Origin: Rotaria socialis
Taxonomy: Eukaryota > Rotifera > Eurotatoria > Philodinida > Philodinidae
Length of the DNA stretch: 64,000 bases
Assembly: GCA_905331475.1 (NCBI GenBank)
Contig: CAJNYU010002478.1
Location: 62,001-126,000, forward strand
Reading direction: 5' to 3'
Shown here: piece after piece, positions 23,292 to 35,000 of the stretch
Layout: every line of letters begins with the position of its first letter
Position numbering within the stretch: position 1 is the first letter of the stretch
Translations under genes and position numbers: made by a program
The notes under the pieces: model-generated
Told to the model about the DNA's origin: nothing
Databases searched by the model: none
Seen by the model: the letters and a program-made list of their open reading frames with translations, nothing else

Positions 23292-23686
23292 TTGCAGTCA
23301 TAGTTTTTGTAAGTGCTACTTGTAATTTATGTATAAAATTAAGAAAAATTATTATTGTGAATATATTGAAATGAGACATTATTTTGACATAGACTGTATA
23401 TACGTATATGTACAAATGGAAAGAAAGTTCACCATTGTTTCAATCATGTCGATTGGTTCTCTATATAGACAACATAGGAAAAGAGGGTGCTTGATAACGA
23501 TCATTGCAATCGACTTTTAATAAAATATTCTTGGAATGAAAATAAAAAAATGTCATCATAAATTTGTAGCATTATGAGATATATTTTAATTAACTAATCA
23601 TTTCATCGAAATAATTATATTTGATCTTCAATTAATATACGCTTCAATTTTATTAGAATTATACAGATCGATTTTGTGGAACTCAC

Positions 23687-23850
23687 CCCGGTCGAAGAAA
23701 ACGATCAGTAAACGGTCGCATACGACACAAATACGGCCCGTTTACGTGCCGTATTTTCCCCGTATAACAGGGGCAGTAATACGGCCCTATGTTCTATAGA
23801 ATACGATAATATTACGCCGGTTTACGGTGGTCCGTTTTGATCGACCTGGG
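23687..23850. mobile_element. Element B, fourth copy
   Basis: CCCGGTCGAAGAAAACGATC at the left and GTCCGTTTTGATCGACCTGGG-like sequence at the right, with CCGTATT/ACGGCCC units inside. The right end matches the end at position 91. Confidence 0.75.
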
Positions 23851-24918
23851 GCACATATATTTTCGAAGAAAATAGTGAGTGTAAGCTTAAGTGCAAGGTT
23901 TTTGCGGCTCCCCTGTANTTACAAAAGCATACTCGAATAAAGGAAAATGTAATTATGTTAATTGTTAATGGTTATAATTTACAATTTTAAAATTTTAGTA
24001 CAGGCCGATTGGTTGTGTTCACCACTTATTATATCAGTAATTAAAATTTAGTTTTACTAATTATATATCATTGTAATTGGGATTTAGTTTCTAATTAATC
24101 TACAAATCTGTCGTTTTATTATTATAGTCCATACTATGGACTCCATAGTTACGACTGTAGGGTACGTTTTTACTATTACAGACGTTAGCTACCATTGTCG
24201 ATTATGATTACATACATTAATAGTTATCTACGACAGATTAAGTACATTAAAAGTTGCTTTCAAAAATGATTTACTGTTTTAGTATACAGAAATAAAGATA
24301 GAAATAAATAATATACGATAGATACAAATTGTAATTAAATACCAATACAAAAACATAATTCATTAAAATATTTGTTTTTAAATTTAAGCAGACCAAAAGA
24401 GAAGTAAAAAAATGAATCAAACTGATATGTCTTTTTTTAATAGTAAACAAATCTTTAAATATGAAAATTCATATTTATTTTATTACAAGATCAAAAATAT
24501 AAATATGAAACATTTCTTATAAACAGTATTTTATATTGATGATGTAAAAAAAAATATCGAACTCTTAGTTATCTGTATTTTTTTAATTGAAAAAATGTCT
24601 TGAAGATCATTTATAGTTTATTAAAATAAGAAAAATTCTATGTTGTTATGTAATTAGATATTTTTCTGAATAACCAGTATATGGTTTTAATGTGAGATAA
24701 AATTTTACTTTCGAAATTGAACTACATTGTCGTTAAAATATTTAATAATCAATCCGGTACACTATTTAAACTTTTTATGATGATAAATTTATGTATAAAT
24801 TGATGTGATTTTTCTTCATTTAAGAAGATTCAATAATAATTTTTTTTTTGTTAAATTCCAATTGAAAATTACATTGTTGACGTAGAATAGTAGAAAAGGA
24901 TAAGACGATAGAATTTTG
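23851..24918. other. Very AT-rich stretch without genes; one ambiguous base
   Basis: Low-complexity A/T sequence with no supported exon. The single N at about 23918, after CCCCTGTA, is an assembly ambiguity. Confidence 0.5.
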
Positions 24919-25696
24919 TACAGGGTTTTCCAAAAGTCCTGATCATTTAACAAATTGATTTAGCTCCACTACGAAATAAGCTTAATCAAAATTTTTGTTT
25001 TTGTTTCAAAAGAGAAGACACTACTCAGCTTTATTATTCTTGAAGACGAAGTTCATCAACATGGTAGAAGTGATAGCCGTTTTGACTATTACATAAAATT
25101 TATGTTTTTCTTCTATGTTAAAAGCGATATGAATTATTATCTTAGAAATTTACTTCAAATTCCTATCGATATTATGATCGTGGAATCATTCAGATATTTC
25201 ATCCTGACTTTTGTAAACGCTACTTCTGATATGTTCAAATGATAACAAAGAAACTGATCAATTTTAATGACAGATGAGTTTGAAAAAGGCTTCATTTTCT
25301 CGTTTCCACGACTAGAAGAATTTTTGAGGAGTCACGAAAAATCTGCTTTAAAATAGAGCACTAGTGATTCGATTCTTTTAAAATATGTCAAACAAATAAC
25401 TGAAATACCATAAGAAAAGATCTGAATCATCTCATGATCATAATAGCAAAAGGAATTTGAAGTCAATTTCTAAGATAATAATTCATATCGTTTTTAACAT
25501 AGAAGAAAAACATAAATTTTATGTAATAGTCAAAACTGTTATCACTTCTACCATGTTGATGAACTTCGTCTTCAAGAATAATAAAGCTTAGTAGTGTCTT
25601 CTCTTTTGAAACAAAAACAAAAATTTTGATTAAGCTTATTTCGTAGTGGAGCTAAATCAATTTGTTAAATGATCAGGACTTTTGGAGCATCCTGTA
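24919..25696. mobile_element. 778-bp foldback element with TACAGG...CCTGTA ends
   Basis: The left end TACAGGGTTTTCCAAAAGTC is mirrored by GACTTTTGGAGCATCCTGTA. About 240-290 bp of each arm pair closely, including TGATCATTTAACAAATTGAT and CATCAACATGGTAGAAGTGA. TA plus CAGG with CCAAAAGT resembles Tc1/mariner-group termini (inference). The unpaired middle (about 25205-25460) has no transposase-like frame. Confidence 0.8.
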
Positions 25697-25737
25697 TGCT
25701 CGATTATATTTGAAAACTTGAAATAAAATTGTTTTAG

Positions 25738-26612
25738 TATGAAATCAATGAAGATAAAAATGAAGATGATAAAGTTTTAATTAGTCTTATGTATTCAAAT
25801 GAAACATCGAATTTTCATGTTAAAATACAAGGTATTTGTCATTTATTACCATTGGCTATTGATCGTCAATCAGATCTTCATTGTGAATTATGTTTAATTC
25901 CATATGATGACTTATTTAACAAATCAATTTTTAAAAGACAAGTCAAAACAAAGAAAAAAAAAGATTAAATCCACAATTGAATCAAGAATTTGTTTATAAG
26001 AATATTCCATTAAAAGAATTAATTAGTAAAACATTACAAATTAATTTTTATGATAAAGATTTTGGAAAAAAAAGATTCTTTTATTGATAAGATATTTGAA
26101 TGGTATAAAAAAGACCAAAAGAAAAAATGTCGATAGAAAAAACGTCGAAAAAATAAATATCGAAAGTGCTATTAATGCAACTTCAGCACAATCTTACCCT
26201 CACCCTCATCTCTGTCCTGCACTTACATATGAAAAGTTTGCGCTAAACCTGCATTAATAACACCTTCGATATTTATTCTTTCGACATTTTTTATGCATAT
26301 CTTGATCAAGTATCATTGAAAAAAATTCTATTCAACTTGGTCAACCATTATTTCGTTTAAATCAAATTGTATGTATTGATCATCCGCAATTAAACATTCC
26401 GTGGTTTAACGATCGTTTCGGATTAGAAATTGCTCTACGAGGTAATTTCATTGATACTGATTTTGCGTTCGGGGGATGTCAATACGCCTAGAGGCAATTG
26501 TTATTTTGAAGTCGTGATGGGGCATAGTATTGTTAGTCTAGATTTATATTTAGAGAATCAGGCTTTTCGAGGTTCAAGTCGTTGCATTCAAAAAATACCG
26601 TCTCACTTTTAC
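25738..26612 (+). pseudogene. Decayed C2-domain gene, split by a small foldback element
   Basis: After a TTTTAG acceptor the plus strand reads EINEDKNEDDKVLISLMYSN, then HVKIQGICHLLPLAIDRQSD, FKRQVKTKKKK, a frameshift, RLNPQLNQEFVYKNIPLKEL and LQINFYDKDFGKK. This follows the C2-domain order of strand-loop, polybasic K-rich strand, N-P-x-(W/L)NxxF and LxIxxxDKD, as in rabphilin/synaptotagmin relatives. A second frameshift and the insertion at 26122-26293 follow. Beyond it, QLGQPLFRLNQIVCIDHPQL and NIPWFNDRFGLE vaguely recall a FAST-kinase-like segment, which I cannot confirm. Frameshifts and stops make it non-functional. Confidence 0.55.
26122..26293. mobile_element. Small foldback MITE, AAAAAATGTCGA ends
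   Basis: AAAAAATGTCGATAGAAAAAA and AATAAATATCGAAAGTGCTA at the left are mirrored by CACCTTCGATATTTATTC and TTTCGACATTTTTT at the right. The loop contains a CCCTCACCCTCA word. It is inserted in the decayed C2 gene. Confidence 0.7.
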
Positions 26613-26754
26613 TGATGGAGAAAATTGACATTTTTCATATCGATGTCTATCGTATTGACGCTACTTATCCTCTTCTAACTACTAGATGTATCTAACTATG
26701 AAAACTGGAAATCATAGAACGTTTTGTTGAAAATAAAATAAAATTTCATACTTA

Positions 26755-27258
26755 CGTTAGATATATTTGAGAAAAGATGAAAAGTAACGACAAACAAAAA
26801 GCTGTAAAACGTAACGGGTGGGGCATACCGATTGGCCGCGCTTTGCATCTCATTTTTCTATCACTTACTTCATCCTATTAGAAGAACAAAATATATCAAA
26901 AGATGCAGTGTGAAAAGCTCTACAAGTTACCAGGAAAAATTATAAAAAGAGGAATAAACAAAAAAAACGAATTCATCTTCTACGAAAAATGACATTATTT
27001 TCGCAGGATTGAAATTTGGCCGCTCAAAGTTTTGCCCATTTTCAGAACAAAAAGTACGACTATAAAATAAGCGATCTTATGTAGATTGTGGAACTTTTCA
27101 CACTGCATCTTTTGATATAATTTGTTTTTCTAATAGGATGAAGTAAGTGATAGAAAAATGAGATGCAAAGCGCGGTCAATCGGTATGCCCAATCCGTTAC
27201 TTTTTACAGCTGTTTGTTTGTCGTTACTTTTCATCTTTTCTTAAATATATTCTAAGAC
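26755..27258. mobile_element. 504-bp foldback element with about 165-bp arms
   Basis: The left arm contains GAGAAAAGATGAAAAGTAAC, TTGGCCGCGCTTTGCATCTC and TATCAAAAGATGCAGTGTGA; the right arm carries the reverse complements in mirrored order. The ends read TTAGATATATTTGAGAAAAG and CTTTTCTTAAATATATTCTAA. The unpaired centre is at about 26925-27090. No coding capacity. Confidence 0.8.
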
Positions 27259-27839
27259 AGTTTTGGGGCCTAATCATACATAGTGTTGTAGAGAATTTCA
27301 AGGGCTATCTTTTGATAAGAAAGTGTCTCCATCATGGGGATAATAGAGGAGAAATTATAAAAATACTAACAGCCTAATTTATTCTGCGCCATCCGTCAGT
27401 ATTGGAGATAAAATAAAATTCCTGTTAAAACAATTCATTAATAGTATGTAATGCTTCAATCATTCAATACATTATTTCTATGATCTTTGTTATGAAATTT
27501 GAACAGTTGCTGGTTAGTATTTATGTGACTCATATATAGTTCACGTGAGAAAAAAGATCTATATCATAATTTATTTTAGGTATGCTGACCTTTCGAGAGT
27601 GACAATTGAATTTGAAACAAAGAATGACTAGAATTTTTCTTACGGAAGAAAAAGCATACATTCTATATAGCATGTGAATATATCATTGGAAAAAATAATC
27701 TTTCTCTTTTTTTTCAAGTTCTTATCATCATAAAAAAATCACCGAATGTCAAGATTCTATTTGATTACTTCTATTTAAATTATAACGTGACTGTATGAAA
27801 GATGTTGATATGCGATGAAAGTAGAAATCAATCAGCCAT
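27259..27839. other. Gene-free AT-rich stretch
   Basis: No exon or repeat structure recognised on either strand. Confidence 0.4.
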
Positions 27840-28300
27840 ATCGAACTTCAGATGCATGCTTTCAATGTGCGATCTAAAATTCAAATTGTTTGAATTCATT
27901 TTCTCTATTATCTAATTCGTATTCAACACAAACATTGATTTTCATCCCATTCAGTAGAATATAAAAAAATACCATGTTCTTGAAAAGAAACATTAAACGA
28001 GTAACATTCTTTATGGACGAACGAATATAATCCATTTACTAGTGGATCAATTAAATAGGTGGCTGAAGTTGGAATTCAATGATTTTTAGTTAATTTCTTT
28101 CTTTGGAATGCATCCTTTGAACACATTAATCGCTGTTCAAAAAACACTTCACTGAAGACCTCTACAATATTTGTTGAATTTTCTGCTTAAAATCGAATAA
28201 TTATAGTATAAGTGATAGTTAGCTGTCCTTCTGTATTGAAATCAACATCATCATTATCTCAATCATCAAATCGGATATGCTCGGTCATCTATAGTAAAAA
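27840..28300 (-). pseudogene. Decayed coding sequence of unknown family
   Basis: The minus strand reads protein-like segments between stops: DNDDVDFNTEGQLTITYTII, then ENSTNIVEVFSEVFFEQRLM, KDAFQRKKLT, PTSATYLIDPLVNGLYSFVH and KECYSFNVSFQEHGIFLYST, then EWDENQC. At least four stops interrupt one frame. The alternating hydrophobic pattern of the last segment suggests a beta-sandwich domain, but I do not recognise the family. Confidence 0.35.
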
Positions 28301-29090
28301 CTATAAAAAAAAGAAGAAGAAAAATAAATCATGACCGTTGATCGCTGGGACACGCGTACAAAAAAAGAGAAAAGAATGATTACTTATTCGCACTTCTCCA
28401 GATCACTCACTGGTTAAAAGACAGAGATGAACTTTTTCTCTTTCGTTCGATCGATTATCAATACATTCTTCGTTTTTTTTCTCCATCCAAGCAAAATGTC
28501 CTTTGTCGTTAATTATGATAAGAAATGAACTGAGCACATTATAGTTTCGAGTCTTCTTGTTGATTGTCATATATGATATCCTTGACTAACGAAAGCATCA
28601 TTCATCGAGAATACTGATCGATTGGTAGATATCTTATTTATTAAAATTTCAAAAACACTGTTCAATGTCTTGGGTAAGCTTAGAGAATGAAAAGAAATGT
28701 TTAGAAAAAAGAAATAAATCATATTTATTAGAAATACGTATATTGTTTTGGATACAGGTGAATTTTTCACAGTGCCTTGATTCTATCCAAAGCTAGACAT
28801 TAAGTTTAGAGTGTATTACTTGAAATGTTAAAATGTGAATTCATTTTTCTTACAATAGATGAAAAGAGATGATACCAAGTGTTTATAAAGCGGATGAATA
28901 AAATCAATATTCTTTTTTTCTTGCAATATTTGTTAATTCCTATTGTAATCGATATTTGATCACGTCTCCGTTTCGAACGTGTAAAATAGAGTAGGACGTG
29001 CTGTTTATTTGCTCTCTTTTTGTTTGTTCAATCAGCCTTTCACATATTCTCTTGTTATATTTATTTTCATAGATTGAAAATAAAAACAAT
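28301..29090. other. Upstream region of the ZO-1 gene
   Basis: AT-rich and without a supported exon. It should contain the ZO-1 promoter. A TTTTCATAG directly before the start context at 29091 could be the acceptor of a 5'UTR intron. Confidence 0.4.
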
Positions 29091-32000
29091 ATGAATGATG
29101 ATGAAGACACAACAGATTGTATTCAAGTTACTTTAACAAGAGTATGTTTTATTTACAACGTGATAAGAATAATAAATCGTTGTATTTTTCTAGTCACCAT
29201 TATATGGTTTTGGTATTGCCATCAATGGTGGAAATGATAATGGTGATAATCAATCATTAATCATTTCTGATGTAATTAAAAATGGACCAGCCGATGGAAA
29301 ACTCTTGTAAGTTTGTAAATATTCAATAGAAATATTTTTCAAGATTCAATTAGATCTAATGATCGAATTGTAAATGTGAATGGTCATCCAGTTGTACGTT
29401 ATATGGAATATACAGCATTAAAATTAATTCGTGAATCAACAGATTTTGTTAATTTGGTAGATGAGTTCTTTTTTTTATTAATGTCTTGTATTTTAATGAG
29501 TTTTTTTTTCTAATCTAATTTAGATTGTAGAACGACAAAAACAGCCAATGATTATTATGTCAGATAATGAATTGCCTATAAAATGCATTTTAAATAAAAC
29601 ATGCAAAGGTGAAAAATTTGGTATCACACTTGATTGTCGATATTTTATTAAAAAAATCCATTTGAAAAATAATGAAATATTGACAAATATTCAAGAAGAT
29701 GATGAAATTATTAAAGTAATTTTCTATGAAAAAAAAACAACATATATAGTTAAAGGCGAACCTGTTCTAGATTAACGAAATGCCTGTTAACCGTTGGACA
29801 TTACAAGAAGCACAAAAATTAATTGATAAAACAAAAGAACGGCTAATCCTTCATATTGTTCCGAATAAATACCATAATTATCAAGCATCAACATCATCAT
29901 ATAAACAAACACAATCTGATTATAATCAGCATGTATTAAAAAAATCAACAAATAATCATCGGAACATGATACGACCACAGTAATCAAAGATAATTTTATA
30001 TTTGATTTTTCTTATTTGTCTTTATTTTCATTCAGTAATTCAACAAGATATCTGTCATTTTTTACGGATACATCAAGTATTGGAATTCGACTAGCTGGTG
30101 GTAATAAATATGGCTTGTTTATTTGTGAAATACAACCCAATAGTGTAGCATATAAAGCTGGATTATTTGTTGCTGATAAAATATTTAGCGTAAGTTTTAT
30201 TTCTATTTTCTGTTTCACATTGATAACAAAACTGATCAGAGACATTTATTTAATACTCAATCATAATTTCAAATGACAAGTATTGAATCGAAGCCTATGA
30301 AAATGTTAAGTAGCATTATAATAAAGCCCTTCGATTCAATTGATTAATAAATATAAAATGCTCAGTTTAAATTCGATTTTATTGACGTATTTTATGAACG
30401 AATAGTGACATTTTAAGTATTCAAAAGATGCTTGAATTTGATCGATTTCAATTTACTTATTCATAATGAAAATATGAATTGAGAAATTTTATTTAAATTG
30501 ATTTTTTTCTTAACAACTGGACAATTTTCTTCACGAAATCAAACGTAAACGAGAAAATAAACTCCTTAGGTATTATGCTATATGACATTTTCAAGTCTAA
30601 CATGACTATCAACAGAAAGACCAGAACAAATTGCTTTTCGTAGAAGTAGTCCGACTTAAGTATTGCATTTCTTTACTAGGGAATTCGAATAACAAAAAGA
30701 GGACAACTATATTAAGGCAAGTATCGTTAGTTTCAGCCAAAATTTGTACCTAGTAACCGATAAACTTCAACAGAATTGTCCATTCGAAATAGGTACAATG
30801 AAACAACTTGCAGCAATATTAATAAAACTTTTAGAAATGAAGAAAAATTAATTTCAGGACCAACAATTTCTTAATTTAATAAAACGATATAAAAAGAAAT
30901 ATATTTGCCATCAGATAAATATTTTAATACGATTAGTAAAAAATTTAAGAAACGATCAAGTTTATTGTTTTGTTTTTACTATCGTATGCATTACTGTTTT
31001 AAACTCATCTTATAGAAAATTGAATGCATGTTTTGCTTGAAGAAAGCCTGCTGAATAAAATTTATCTATCAAATTCGAGTAAATCTTATAAAACAGAATG
31101 ATTCTTCATTCAGTTCATACATTTGAAGGTGGATCAAGAAATATTAATGATCTTTCTAAATCAAAATATGAACAATGTTAGCTAATGTCATCTTCATCTT
31201 GAACAGATTTAACTCATATGAAAGAGATCGTGTTTTATAGATTATATGTCTTACATTGTAATTTGATACACTCATTTTTAAAACAACGAGTTGATTCAGA
31301 TGTTGACTTCAGTGTAAGAGTACTTTTCATCATAAAATGTCATGTGCACATTCAAGTGCAGCGTGACTTTTCAAAACAAAACTAAAGTCATATTATCAAG
31401 TGATACTTGAATACAACAGATCTTTAATTTAGTAGAATTGATAATATTTATGCGTGAACGATGGAATCTTAATTGATTTAATAAATTTAAATTTTCTTCT
31501 TTTCTTTTTTGTAAGGTCAATAATATTGATTTTTCAAATATAACACGCGAAGATGCTGTTTTATGTTTAATGAATATGAAAACATCTCAAATGAATATGA
31601 TTGTTTCAAATTTACCAGATGGTTTGCTATTTCCTATCGTACCAGAAAAAAATACATTATTGCTTATTGTTTTTTTTTTGGAAATAGAATATGAACAATT
31701 ATTAGGTGACGTTGGTGGTGATTCGTTGTATATTCGGTAAAAGTCATTTTTTAACAAAGAAAAGCTTTAATTTTTTTCCTCATTTTCATTCAGTACTCAT
31801 TTTGCTTATAATTCATCACATGTTGAAGAATTATCAATTGGTATTAATGATATTCTTCATGTTACAGATACACTTTATAATGGTCAAATCGGTCATTGGG
31901 TTGCAACTAAATTAAATAGATTTTCATCAGAAAATAAGCCGAGCGGAGCTATACCGAATCAATCAAGGTAAATTTTTGTAACGAGACTGTTTACTTTTCA

Positions 32001-35000
32001 TAACCTAAAAATTTTTCTAATAGAGCTGAACAACTAGTTGAAACTGCACCTAAACTGGATGAATTAATTAAGTTAAGGCAATCATCATTCAAAAGAAAAT
32101 TACGCACAAAATTTATTGATAAACGATCACGATCAGTTTTATCATTAAATCATTTCAAAGAAGATTCAATACTTAGTATGTTGAAAAGTTTATGTTTTTA
32201 ATTTTTTGTAAATGCAAATTCTTCTATTTATTTATAGCTAAAGTTACTTGTTGGAAACGTAAGCTGTTAATTAGACAGGAAACAAATAGATGAACTTGTA
32301 ATATCTTTTTTTTCTTTGTAGCAATAACAAAACCAAAGTTTTCTGCTTATGAACGAGTTAGACTGAAGTCGAGTATTAATTATTTTTCTATAGAAACATC
32401 ATTTGATTATGAATAAATATATTCTAGTAACAATTATTCGACCTGTAGTTCTGTTGGGTTCATTAGCTGATATTGCACGTGATCGATTACTTGATCAATA
32501 TCCTGATAAATTTGAATCACCTGGTAAGTTACATTAGGAATATTGAATTCTTTCGAGAAGTCATTGTATACTAATAAAATAATCTGTTTTTAAGAAACTT
32601 TTATGGCATCATCAACAAAATCACATGCTAATATTATTAAATTACAAAGTATTAAAAATGTTATTCAAAAAGTAAGTTTTATTCATGAAGAAATGTTATT
32701 AAAAGAAACTTCGAATTGAATTATTTATATTTGAATCGTATGAAATGTTTAATAGCTGTTAGAATTGTGATATAGAAAGTATTTAAGGCGTAGAAAAGTT
32801 CTTAAAATATGATCACTTATTTTCTAATGAGCTTTCGTTAGATATAGTGATGTTTAGTAGTATTATTGAAACTATACATAATTCTCATAGGCTCTGTAAC
32901 TTTACACGTTGCATCAAAACAAAAGAAAAGCAATAATTGCCAACAATAAAAGTTTATCGACTGTTTAATAGTATAGGATGAGCAATTAAAAAGTAAATAA
33001 TTAAAAAATCTCTTTTTTCTAAGTAGAATATGTCGGACGTTACGTTGGATAATATGTAAGATTTAATATTAGATTATCCTAACAATGCATTCATCTGATT
33101 CTCTTGATTTTTGATTAGTAATGACTTTAACGAGAAGAAAAGAGCTAAAAATCGAAAAATTCTTCTTGATTGAAATTTCCACAAGATTCGAAGAGTCATA
33201 GAAACATTTTGATGTTTTCTTTTGTAATCTTTGCTAAAATATTTCACAATTGACGATTGTTACAATAGATTTTATGCAAAGAGAAAACATCTATTGAAAT
33301 CTCAATTTTATTTCGCCCGCACCAGGAAGGGTATCTAATTTAGTGTTGATATTATGTGTAATCTTTCAAAGTAATATATCTCGGATCGTCCACTTCAGAC
33401 TCTATTGACTCAATTAAATACAGCGATCAATTTCTTTCCTAGTACGAAAAATATTAATTAATTGAATTTGTTTTAGAATCGTCATTGCCTATTAGATATT
33501 AGTCCATCAGCTATTGAACAATTAAATAATGCTGAATGTTATCCTATTGTTATTTATTTCAAAGCTTCTAATCGTAATGTGATTAAAGAAATTCGTAATG
33601 ACTATGGAAAACTTTATCAACAATCTTCTCGACGTCTGCTTGAAAATGCTGAACATCTTGAATATTTCTATTCTTATTTATTTACATCAATTATTAATGT
33701 TGATACTTCAAGAAATTGGTATGAAACATTAAAATTACACATTGAGTCTCAACAGGAACAACCTATATGGATGAGTACTGATCGATTTATTGAAAAAGAT
33801 TTATTAAAATCAGATGAATATTTTATTTCCACAAGATTAAGTGATTCAGATGACTTTTCTTTTCAAGATCAATCAAGTCTGGATTCAGATATAATAAAGA
33901 AAAAAGAAAAAAGCTCTTTACAGAGAGTTTTATCAGATCCTATAGTGTTTCGAAAAGATAAATTTCCTAAAACATATTTAACTGATTTACCTCATCACAC
34001 CAGTGATAACGAAGCAGAAGAGGATAGTACATGTTTACAAACTTCTGCAATATCATTACCAAATCATAAGCAAACACTGTTCGACATGCCTACGACAGAC
34101 AATGAACAAGTTCAATATCAATCTGACATATTATTTTCAAATTCTTTACTGAATAATCAAAGATCATTGCAAAATTCAAAAGTAAATAATAATGATCATT
34201 TCATTTCAATGGATAAATTTAAGAAGGTAAATCTAATTGTTTAAAATGATTTGTTTTTTTGAAAATTTTCATTTTCTTTTCAGAATCGCACTTTACCGCT
34301 GAATCAATATGAAAAAAATTGTATTGAAAATGAATCGAAATTTATTTCTACAAATTCGCTTGCAACATAGTAATTTTTTTCGATCATATTCTTTTTATTT
34401 ATTTCATTGTTTTATTTTTCTTTAGTGGATTATCAACAAATCAAAATTCATCTTTAGGACGATCGCTGATTTCACAAAAGATTCCAGCAATAAATTATAA
34501 CGAACAAATGAATTTAAATAATAATCTTAGATTCAATCGAAAAGATTCTAGCGATAAATCAACCATGACAGATAAAAACTCAACCATTGATTCATATGCT
34601 ACATGGAACAGGTATTTAATTTGCTCATAATCAAAGATATACGTATTTATTAGGCATAGTCCTGTCGAAAATAGTTCAACTTTTTGATGTAAATTAGAAC
34701 GGAGCTCAAACGTCTCGATTTTTCTGCATGAAGTGACATTATCTATATGGCTACGAACTTATGTAGTTGATTCCAATATACAAATAATATTAACTTCATA
34801 AATGAAAAAAGTATTTTGACAAGATATGCAGTGAAAAATTATTGTAATAATCTATTTGAATTAAGCAGAAACTAGAGCGATTTAGAAGTATTCCATTCAT
34901 TCAACATTCGCAAGAGTTGAGTTTTCTATTAGAATTGAGCTAATCGACTTTGCTGTGTGTTCTTCCAAGTGCTACATATTATAACATGTGGGAATACATC

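Larger units (their letters stand above)
21657..23420 (-). pseudogene. Decayed coiled-coil + PD-(D/E)XK-nuclease-like gene
   Basis: Reading leftwards: a fragment ending LQVALTKTMTA (about 23345-23292), an element B insertion (23291-23048), then a basic/acidic coiled coil starting VQTVEQLKLLLRIEKEKRNQ (about 23040-22790, with a frameshift and a stop). Next comes a stretch with GGIDSFDITSLLNNNIYVNV and ETKIQEVFNQSMTELFKN, then KSPDFCFMFKN (about 22480). A foldback element (22466-21803) follows, then INIDKKKEFGASQDFVVSIG, EFKTQD and IGQLLRYLAYI (about 21795-21660). The pair PDF ... GEFK fits the D and E-x-K positions of a PD-(D/E)XK nuclease fold. At least three stops or frameshifts and two insertions make it non-functional. 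The resemblance to nuclease domains of Crinkler/restriction-like proteins is an inference. Confidence 0.55.

Noticed and set aside
32238..32270. Possible extra micro-exon (TKVTCWK) in ZO-1
   Set aside because: Direct joining of 32175 to 32322 keeps the frame and gives the conserved [10 protein letters not shown]; the micro-exon has no counterpart in the family.
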